Assembly: GCA_963978905.1 (NCBI GenBank)
Contig: OZ022257.1
Location: forward strand, 11,554,509 to 11,618,508
DNA length: 64,000 bases
Reading direction: 5' to 3'
From: Trichostrongylus colubriformis
Taxonomy: Eukaryota; Nematoda; Chromadorea; Rhabditida; Trichostrongylidae
In this document: positions 56,001-64,000 of the stretch, one piece after another
Numbering within the stretch: the stretch's first letter is position 1
Layout of the letters: each line of letters opens with the position of its first letter
Translations under genes and position numbers: made by a program
Notes under the pieces: generated by a model
Told to the model about the DNA's origin: nothing
The model's input: only the letters and a program-made list of their open reading frames with translations
The model's database searches: none

Positions 56001-56977
56001 AAGTTATGAGATCTCAAAAATAATTAAGGAAGTTGTTTCTGAGCAACCTAGTAAAACCACTAAATACAGTAAATCGCTAAACTAATTTCTAATGGCTTCC
56101 ACTTAGGTACTTTCAATTTTATTAGTAACCACTTTCCCTAGCCTCTAACTTTATTTATTCTATTTTGAAGAGCCTGCACCTCAATGAATTTTATTTTGAA
56201 GTTCTATAATGTACTAACCAAGACTATCGTTCCGTTGTGGACTGTGAGTGCTTTGATTACTTGATCGTCGACTATCACTCGTTGAACTCTCCTGAGGTGA
56301 TACTCGCCTTTTGACAACGATTGGCCGCTTGCCTCGCCACCTCCTGTCGAAATCAACAATTGCCGGATTTTCAACGACTCTTGAGCCTTCTCTTTCAACC
56401 GATCCATTCATCATCTTCGGCCCAGCTTCGGCTGCGGCGGCCGCTCTTCTCGACGACGAAGCCATTTGCATAGCGCAGAATTCCCTCTCCATCAGTTCAC
56501 GTTCTAAAGTCCTCCACTGCCTGTCGTGACTGCGACCGTTCTCGCTTTTCTGTTTCATTTTCCTTAGAGTGTCCAGCTGAGCACTGTCCGATTTACGCAG
56601 TCCTTTGACTTGAGGACGTTCCTTTGGCATTTTTGTTCCGTTTCGTCGTCCATCACGGCCACGAGACGATGTCGCTTCAGCGATTGGTCGTGATGACGAT
56701 GCACTGCGATTCTGATTTTGGAGACGGTGACGAGTATTTTGCTTGGAAGTTTCAGGGCCGCTCTCCGGTTCTTCGTAGTAATGTTCGTTACGAACAACTT
56801 GGGGTCTAAAACGGAATTACACGTCTTTTATAAATAATTCATTAAAAAGGTATTTCTAACTAGAGCTAAGCTAACTAGTTATAAAACCCTGTTGGGTGCC
56901 AGCTCTAAACCTATTAGAGCCCAGGGTAGCATCATACTGGTGACTTACTTATCATAATTCGAAATTTTATTGGTCAT
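53021..56977 (-). CDS. Arg/Ser-rich protein with one membrane segment, five exons placed, incomplete
   Basis: Exon 56949..56977 starts at ATG and ends AA/GTAAGT. It joins a 587-base exon 56219..56805 that is rich in Arg, Ser, Gln and Glu (low complexity, RREL/KMKQKSENGR-type helices, AAAAAEAG). Exon 55845..55933 follows in phase (SSASSRHTSEAIPEVASPVL) and ends AAG/GTGGGA. Exon 54233..54345 (RRVLIRRGSGSAILPRSV, then Thr/Pro) needs an unseen exon before it because phases differ. Exons 53876..53920 and 53021..53139 continue in phase and give a hydrophobic segment across their junction (TVCNAAMALWTAALAGLAFG), then a polar tail (ESERTPRKQNATND). So the layout is a long disordered N-terminal part and a single membrane span. 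The 3' end after 53021 is not found. Introns hold palindromic and TTA-type MITEs. The product is not recognised. Confidence 0.6.
53353..53814 (-). repeat. 450-base dispersed repeat, copy 3, uninterrupted
   Basis: Reverse orientation. Begins AAAGGAACCGGAAGGGG and ends CCCCTTCCGGTGTCTTT, giving the best view of its termini. It lies in an intron of the gene at 53-57 kb. Confidence 0.8.
55274..55540. repeat. Palindromic TIR element
   Basis: ACTGAGGTTCTACCTTGCGA at the left and inverted ACTGAGGTTATACCTTGCGA at the right. Inner arms (GCGACGCACGCTACAGTAGT) pair almost perfectly. Lies in an intron of the gene at 53-57 kb. Confidence 0.75.
55646..55777. mobile_element. TTA-duplicating MITE, copy 4
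   Basis: TTA both sides, ends GGCCGCCGTCAGACTTCGCA and inverted GGCCGCCATCAGACTTGGCG. Located in an intron of the gene at 53-57 kb. Confidence 0.78.
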
Positions 56978-57869
56978 TGAGCTCGTCACATCGAGACGAA
57001 TCCAACCAACACTTTCGATTATTTCCAATTTTATTCACTTTTAGCGAAGAAATGACGGTGCGACGGTTCGTGCCGTTTAATCCGTGGCCAGGCGTCGATT
57101 TTTCAAAAATCGAATCCTGTCGACGGAGCGCTATTGTAGAAATGAACTCAGAGACACCAACCAAGAAAAGATAATTGATGGGGGAAAAGGATGTAAAGAT
57201 ATGCCAAGGAATGAAAGAAGAGTTGACTTCGTAGGAACATGTAGAAAATCTATAAAGAAGGTAGTGAAAGTTGGAAAGATTTAAACTTTTCTGTTTATCC
57301 AATTTTACGGACTATCTTTTTATTTCGAACTTTTTTCGGAAATTTCATTTTCAAGAGGGTTTGATTCATTTTTCATGATTTAAATATCTTATTTTATCTT
57401 CTATCTTTTGAGTCTGTCTTCAAAACTCTGAATTTAAGACTTGAATTCGAGAAAAACGAAAAATATGAAATGAATAAGAATGAGAAATAAAGAGAAACAT
57501 TTGAATCTATGGCACGAAGAACGAACCAAAAGCCACACAACTACATCGAATTCTTTCACTCTAACGCTTATAGTGCGATAGATAGAACACAAATCGATTT
57601 TTTTTGGCGAACTATCCACAGTAAAATGGAATCGGCTGAATACGGTGTCTCGGGAGCAACAACTATGAAATAAGCCATTCTCCCTAAACTACACAGGTTC
57701 TCTGAATATTGTTATTGACATTAAAGTGTCAGTCAACTTCCCTGGGGCTTTCCTTCTGTCTCACTTGTTTAGCCGTTTCTTTTATGAAACTTCCTATGCA
57801 TTTGCGTCCTTATTTATTGGCTTGTACTTCAAGAAGGAGCGATTTATCACAGATTTTTTCAGTCGTTAA

Positions 57870-58387
57870 CCCATAACGGACGGTGCGCCACATGGTTACT
57901 CCCAACATTTAAATCTAGTTTTGTAATATTTCCAAAAAACCAATTATACACGTATACACTACAAGTATTGAAGAATAACATATATTTCCAGGACCGGTGC
58001 AGCGAAATTTTCAACAAACATTATGCGAGTAACTTCAAATGCAATCCTTTCTAGTTGTACAAACAAATGACAACAATTGTTTTTAGTTACAATCAATAAT
58101 CCATTAGGATCCGTAGACTCCGTTTCCCATTTGGAAACCCTCGCGCTCATCTTACCACTCGAAATGCATAACTTTTTTGCAGTAATAGGTAGAGAGAAGT
58201 ACCGCGTATAACAGCATGAGGTGGTACCACTACACAGTGATGACCTTTTTATCAGTAGCAACTGCATAAAAAGGTTACAAAAATGACTCAATTTAAAAAT
58301 TGGTGAAAGATTTGATTAAAAAACGGCGCAAAAACGCCGCCGTCCGTTATGGGTTGCGTGGCCATGTGGCGCACCGTCCGTTATGGG
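57870..58387. mobile_element. piggyBac-like MITE (TTAA, CCC...GGG ends)
   Basis: TTAA at 57866 and 58388 flank inverted ends CCCATAACGGACGGTGCGCC, about 28 bases, plus an extra subterminal copy at 58345. TTAA duplication and CCC/GGG termini are the hallmark of piggyBac. The 518-base interior has no transposase. Confidence 0.85.
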
Positions 58388-58567
58388 TTAAATCCACGAC
58401 ACCAGTAAAAATTATGGTATGAGAGCAATCTATCACACTAACGCATAATTAGGGTCAAGCACGAGTTGAAGGATTCTCGAGGGAGAAGTCGTATTTTTTG
58501 AAGTGGTTTTTGATAGAGATGGCCTTTAAAAAAGAGGTTCATCAATCAATAACCCACCACTTTATAC

Positions 58568-58648
58568 TGCTGCCAGGCCACGCACTATGTCTAGCGATTG
58601 CCGACGTTTTTGCTTTTCGGGAAGATCGTGTACCAGCAAACCAGTCAT
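58568..58648 (-). CDS. Possible small first exon
   Basis: ATG at 58648 follows a pyrimidine tract and opens 27 codons (MTGLLVHDLPEKQKRRQSLD, then IVRGLAA) to a donor GTATAA in phase 0. There is no AG between the pyrimidine tract and the ATG, so it would have to be an initiating exon, perhaps an alternative start for the neighbouring gene. Low support. Confidence 0.25.
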
Positions 58649-59238
58649 GGAAGGAAAGAGGGGTGAGCATTGTATGATCAGATTTTTCTGGGTGCCGAAT
58701 TTTCGAAAACTATGGCAACATACCGCTTGAACCTGTGCATAATTATTTATTTATATATTTATTTAACTGCACTCTATGGTGCGCCACACAAAAAAAGAAC
58801 AGCGAACTTGGAAATACATCAGTCTGGTAAAAGAAAATAAAATACCACACAAGCTACACTACATATTATTAGGGTTTTTGTCGACGGGTTATTTATCGAA
58901 TTGCTATTTTGCTTACTTTTTCCAGTTCTTGATGTTGTCTGGGGCTGTTAAAATACTACAGAAAAAATGAGCACTCCACACATTGGAAATTGCAGAATAT
59001 TTTTGGAAATATTGTTTGAAAAAGTTTGTTAATTGAGCAGCAGGAGAAAAGCGCTTCATCCCTCCTTATTCAATTTTGAATGGAGTAGGGAAAACTTCGC
59101 CGCGAACAGACAATATCATATGAGGAAAGACGATGATAAGAAGTAAGAGTAGGAGAACCTGGGGGGGGGGGGGGGGGGCAAATGGCAGGAAAGAGTCAGT
59201 AATCACTTTTCCAAACGAAGAGAAAAATGGAAGCTTAC

Positions 59239-59384
59239 TTGGGTAGCAGTCGATAGTCAAGTACGGGACTCTCGATAGACGCTATGCTATGTCTACGATG
59301 CTTCTGACGGTGAGACGATGACGTTGAAGCGGAACGGTCATCCCTTTTAGCCGAAACGTTCAACAGAGCAAAGTAGAATGCCAT
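59239..59384 (-). CDS. Probable first exon, Ser/His/Arg-rich; may belong to the gene at 53-57 kb
   Basis: ATG at 59384 opens 48 codons ending at AA/GTAAGC (phase 2). The translation begins hydrophobic (MAFYFALLNVSAKR) and becomes Ser/His/Arg-rich (DRSASTSSSHRQKHRRHSIA, then ESPVLDYRLLP). Composition matches the large exon at 56219, and the frame upstream of the ATG at 56977 stays open far enough for a phase-matching join at a weak acceptor (near 57017). That join is inference. Confidence 0.48.
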
Positions 59385-59604
59385 TCACTTATACCAGTGG
59401 CAAATCCTAAAGACTTTCATTGAATATCACAATATTTCCAGAAAAAAGGAAAATAATGGCTGCAGAGAAAAACACGCAGCGGAACGAAGCTCAGCTGAAA
59501 GGATGTCAAATATTGTAGAAAATATTAGTTCACTTTCATATTCGGCAAATTTAGATGAGAAGTACAGTAAGCAAAACATTGGTTCTCTAGAAATTATCAA
59601 CCAC

Positions 59605-59805
59605 GCCTTTATGGGATGCGCCACGCACTCCACTCGCATATAAAACCGCACTGCTATTCGAATGCATTGTGCATATACAATAATTTGCCACGGCTAAAGA
59701 ATGTGCAAGTCAGTGCTTTGATCCTTCAACGGTCTGCACGAGCACTAATTTGGGATTAGGTCCTCATCAAATGTGAGTTAGAGATGCCACTTGTCACTCT
59801 CCATC
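59605..59805 (-). repeat. tRNA-derived SINE, copy 7 (decayed)
   Basis: GGGATGCGCCACGCACTCCA tail and GTGCAAGTCAGTGCTTTGAT body in reverse orientation; B-box-like part eroded. Short tail fragments also occur at about 8785 and 29308. Confidence 0.55.
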
Positions 59806-60446
59806 TCCATCCGGGGAAAACAATATGGAAGGAATAGCCTGAGGTGAGAATAAGTCGAGCTCTTCTGAGCATAAAATTTTATTTTAAAGACAGCATTGGG
59901 GGTAATGTGGTTATTGAGAAATCCTTAAAAGAAGTCACTTACGTGGGATTTATGGGTCTAAGGCTATCTGTGGCAAAATCCCGGTGAAAAAGCGCGTCTC
60001 CGAGCTGTGGAAACGGTGCAATGGATAACCCCTGACGCCGTCGGATGATCGACCCCGCCTCCGGGTAACGTAATTCCCGATTGGCTGGGATGGGAGCGGC
60101 CAAGGGGATGCGGCAGGATCGAAGGTATTGCGGCGCGCTTTCGCAGTTTTAGGTTGAAGCTCACTCCAGAAAATAGATGCTGTCGTATTTCCGAACATCC
60201 CCTTGTGTTTACTGGCAAAATGCTGGAAATCTCGTTCTTCTCTGGAAATGCTTCTTGAAGGATAGGACGCCCGCGCCGAGAATCAACAGTGGGCAGGACG
60301 GGGCCTATTTTTGGGGTCTTTGACCATTTCCTTCCGTTTTTTTCTTCATTATCGTATTACTGGGCATCTAAACTTTCATATTCACTACGTCTTTCACTTT
60401 TCGTCCGAATTTCCCCTAATGCTGCCTTTGACTCACAACTCACCAG

Positions 60447-60516
60447 GGTAAAGTCCTCAGCTTCACTTCACAAAGCAACTGTAGGGGCTCGAGCCCATTA
60501 CGTTTGCTCCTTCAAA
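60447..60516 (+). CDS. Probable plus-strand exon, unidentified
   Basis: Acceptor CTCACCAG and a consensus donor AAA/GTAAGT enclose 70 bases with one open frame (VKSSASLHKATVGARAHYVC, then SFK), entry one base, exit phase 0. Too short to assign. The frame is also open upstream of the acceptor. Confidence 0.33.
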
Positions 60517-60519
60517 GTA

Positions 60520-61170
60520 AGTATGGAATTAAGGAATAGTTGCAATACACCGAAAAAGAGGAGCTAGTGGACGACTGCGGACATCCGCATATAATGGACC
60601 AGACTTCGTGGTAATATTATTAGGACTTGGCTGCTGTCCTCATGTCAACAAAAACAGCTGCAGATGAGCTTCGTACTCCTATCCCGCCCCTCACTAGATT
60701 TAATATTTCCGATTACTACACCTGGCAAGATCAGCAAATGCTTGGTAGACAGCGGGAGACCGCAGACACTGCTGCTAGGTGAACTATTAGGGAAATAGTA
60801 GGAAAAGTGTAAGCGAGGGCGAATTTTGTGCGCCCCTGATTAGTTTGATACCGATAAAATGTCTCTAAGTATCGTTCTGTCCCGAGGCCCCATGCCAATT
60901 GATTTGATACCAATAAAATACTTACAATGAATGAAAACGATCTAGTTTACATGGAATTTTGAGAAAATGAAAAAGTGTAACTGACAGAGAGTAGATAGAC
61001 AAGTGCTTATTTACGCGACGTATGAAAACGAGAGAAAAGAATAAGGAAACTAGAGAAACAACAATTTATGAAGATGAAGGGGGACATTGTACTTTGATGA
61101 TGCATAGAATCATTACGTTCTTTGACCCCGCTCCCTGCGCTGTCGAATATCTCATCGTGATTCCACTGGA
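60520..61170. other. Unassigned
   Basis: No exon or repeat recognised between the plus-strand exon and the mariner. Confidence 0.35.
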
Positions 61171-61175
61171 AAATA

Positions 61176-62039
61176 TTAGGTTGTCCCAAAAGTCTTGTAG
61201 TATTTTTCCAAAAGAAAAATAGTAACTCTTGTTCACTTCGAGGTAGGTCCAGGCGATTCAGGAATATGGTAGAACGTTCCCTAAGCTTTCTAGGAAAATA
61301 CATATTGACCCACCAGATCCCGTGGAGAGAGCTACAATGCCCGTTGTCGATACCCACCCAACTCGCGGTGTCATCTAAAATGAGCGGTCTTGCGGCAACA
61401 AAACGACGGAAGTTTGCCACTCCATTAGCGCTGCATTGGGCAAGGGATGTGTGAGCTACGTGACCGTGCGCCGCTGGTTCATCAACTTCAGCAACGGCGA
61501 GATTGACATGAAAGGCAAACCACGCTTGGGACTGTGCTGGTTCTGGGACGCGGAAGGAATGCTTTTCCGCGAGGTGCTGGTACAAGGCGAGACAGTCACC
61601 GCTGCCGTATGCACCCACCAGCTCCAGCAGCTCGCCGTCGCTGTACGAGAAAAGCGCCAAAAAAGGTCCGCGGTCACCCTCCTACATGACGATGCCCGCT
61701 CCAATTTCCTCCGATTACGCGAAAAGTGCCCAGGCCAAGCTACAGGAGCTCGGCTGGGATGTGCTGTCCCACCCGCCATACTCTCCAGACATTGCCCCTT
61801 CTGGCTATCACCTTACCCAACTCGTTGATTATGACTTGCTTGCGAAGGCGATCGCTGACTTGACTCTCAGAACCCAGAGTTCTGGGAGAAGGGAATCAAC
61901 GATTTTCCTATAAAGTGACTGGGGGTTGCCGATAACAGTGGTCAATAAGTTGTTGCCTAATTGTTATTTGTAGGACGAAAAAAAAAATAAAAAGTGATGA
62001 TCGAAAAAAAAATCCTATGAGACTTTTGGGACAACCTGA
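61176..62039 (+). mobile_element. Internally deleted mariner (copy 2 of a shared deletion)
   Basis: Same family and same inverted ends (TTAGGTTGTCCCAAAAGTCT), TA on both sides, opposite orientation to the 21.1 kb copy. The same deletion junction is present (CTGTGC...TGGGACGCG). It has a further loss after the SGYH motif and frameshifts around 61720. The catalytic Asp in SDYH is Gly. Not able to encode transposase. Confidence 0.87.
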
Positions 62040-62221
62040 TACATATTTCGAGTGAGTATCGTCACGTAGTGCTCATCCTTTGAACTGAAAATTTTCACTC
62101 TTCTTCTTCTACTCCTATGTTTCCGAGCCTCTATATAGACCCTACCAAAGAGAATTTCACGGGGATCGGCATCCTCATTCCTACCGAGTGCCCTGCTGGG
62201 CTCGATCTTCTCACTAGGGAA

Positions 62222-62703
62222 GGGTTTCAACTTCCCATGGAACTTTGAAATGAGACCCGGGGGGATCGATAGAGCTCCGAATAGAGAATAGAGCTCCGAT
62301 AGAGCTCCGATGATTACGACTATGAAAACCAAAGTTGCTAAATGGCATTCTGAAGCGAGTCACGAGGGGTCAAAGTTTGCCTGTGACACCTCATTGGCGA
62401 GGCACTTTGCCATCAGCACGGCCGTGCTAAGCCAGCATCGACCACCGTAGCTTACTGGTAGTGTTCGATATCTGCAGGATTGAGTTGGACACTACCAGTA
62501 AGCCACGGTGGTCGATGCTGGCTTAGGACGGCTGTGAAAGTACTTCGCCAATGAGGTGTTACAGGCGAACTTTGACCCCTCGTAACTCGCTTCAGAATGC
62601 CAATTAGCAATTTTGGTTTTCACAATTATAGTCAGTATTCGGAGCTCTACCGATCCCCCCGGGTCTCATTTCAAAGTTCCATTGGAAGTTGAAACCCTTT
62701 CCT
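62222..62703. repeat. Fold-back repeat with ~230-base arms and a 30-base loop
   Basis: TTTGAAATGAGACCCGGGGG at 62246 recurs inverted at about 62656. CATTCTGAAGCGAG and GACACTACCAGTAAGCCACG likewise pair across a centre at about 62475. The left arm carries an extra AGAGCTCCGATAG duplication. Confidence 0.8.
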
Positions 62704-62704
62704 A

Positions 62705-64000
62705 GTCAGACACTGGTTTCTTAGGTATGAAGCTTAGCATTAAAACTGCGCAGCGCTCCCTTTCACCTCCCTGAAACTCTCACAGAATATTCTCCTCGAG
62801 GATTTCCTTGTCACTTTGAAACCATTCTTCAAAGAAATGGTGGGGATTACGCCGGAAAACCGATGACTCTGAGATTTTTGGCACCCATGTTTTCACCTAT
62901 CTTTTAAAAAAAAATTATGACTTGGAAGGGGCTTAATTATTATGTGCACAATTCAGTTGAACAACTTACAAATGACAGTGCCGAGGTTGCGAGAAGAGAG
63001 AAGTTGGAGAATTCTTTAAATGACTTATAAAATTTTGAAAAAGATCTGCTCGGGTTTTTTCTCCTTTCCTTGCAAAAAAGGGTGCTTTTTTGCTACATGG
63101 TAAATAGGTCACAATTTAGCGAGAACTGTGAGACATGCGAGGAATGGAGGAAACTAACGGACTGTGAGTTTGGTACGTCGTAATTCGTGTAATATATTCG
63201 TATTCGGAATATGTAACATATTAATTGTTTAAACAGCGCCTGACAACAGGTGCTTCCTTACCCGAGCATATGAGTTTGGAACTGAACCTTGCCCACGCTC
63301 AGCCAAAAGGATGTGAACGCTCATGAACCTTCTACCACTGATGTCAGAACCACAGTTACAAACTGTCCACTGTGTTACAGATACACTCCATTATATTGTG
63401 CATGAATGCACTTGAAATTCTCTTGAATGAAAGTCACACGCGTGGCGCAAACCAAATGGATGGATCAGCAATAGACGCTTCATGTGTACGATCCTATTGG
63501 AAAGTTTCAAAAAGGCCAGCATTCGATAATAACGCAAGAGAAGTTGAGACCATTTCATCATAAAACTTCGCTCGCTTCGAGTTGTAAACTATATTTCACG
63601 CTATCTTATGCCAACCAAGTTTTGCCCTTTTATGTCAAAGAATAATAGGCATAACAGATCGTTCCAGAATCGCGCGTTATGTTGTTATGCGTTGAGTGCG
63701 TGGGTGTTGAAGGCATGTGAGACGTCTGAACAGATGCATCATCTTTTATTGCTCCATGGAGAAGACAATATTACGAAACTGAAGAAAGACTTCTTCTGCG
63801 AGCAGATTTGCGCCCTTCATAGACGTCGACTAGCATAGTGGATGCAAGTACTCCAAAAGGCGTCAGATATGAGTCCTAAATCCCTTATCTCACTAAGAAA
63901 ACCCAGTCCATCACACGGCCCCACTATCGGTGGCTACAGTCTGTAGGAGAGGATGAGGGTTGAGCTAAGTCGCCAGAGGATTTCCGAAAGATGAATATGA
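62705..64000. other. Unassigned
   Basis: Two plus-strand frames (63372..63563 and 63608..63838) lack splice context and known motifs; the second is Cys/Leu-rich and might be a relic. Confidence 0.3.

Noticed and set aside
1..64000. CRISPR arrays, bacterial operons, rRNA genes
   Set aside because: No regularly spaced repeats with unique spacers and no rRNA sequence recognised; the intron-exon structure shows a eukaryote.

Overview
This is nuclear DNA of a multicellular eukaryote, most likely a clade V (strongylid, hookworm-like) nematode. The evidence is small exons bounded by T-rich/CAG acceptors and GTAAGT-type donors, a nematode-type nicotinic acetylcholine receptor gene, several Tc1/mariner relics, and long mono-G/C tracts of the kind known in worms. 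There are no bacterial operons, ribosome binding sites or CRISPR arrays. The organism call is inference; coding capacity is a few percent and transposon-derived sequence dominates.

Real genes are nearly all on the minus strand and are built from short exons that single-ORF views miss. (1) About 1.4-9.1 kb: an extracellular immunoglobulin-fold protein (eight phase-compatible exons, both ends missing). (2) About 22-25.3 kb, perhaps running on to 18.3 kb: a secreted cysteine-containing protein with a clear signal-peptide exon. (3) 38.5-48.7 kb: a complete 13-exon nicotinic receptor subunit of 471 codons, every splice phase consistent, with a cys-loop, four membrane segments and no vicinal cysteines (non-alpha type). 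(4) About 53-57 kb, perhaps starting at 59.4 kb: an Arg/Ser-rich protein with one membrane segment near the C-terminal part. Isolated probable exons lie at 18.6, 20.9, 30.5, 36.3, 36.6, 58.6, 59.3 and 60.5 kb.

The rest is layered mobile DNA. There are five mariner copies (one full length with a stop and a frameshift, four internally deleted, two of these sharing one deletion junction), a Tc1-like element turned into a fold-back, a CR1-like reverse transcriptase relic inserted between the arms of a TIR element, and an RTE relic. TIR/MITE families include a TTAA-target palindrome (five full copies), a CCC/GGG piggyBac-like element, TTA-duplicating short elements, and a fold-back family whose two arms covary within each copy. 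A tRNA-derived SINE family is present in at least seven copies, with tRNA-like relics and Penelope/hammerhead-like motifs. Several elements are nested in each other and in the receptor introns, which gives a relative insertion history.

Limits: splice sites were read by eye, distances to family members were not computed, and repeat boundaries without a visible target duplication are approximate.
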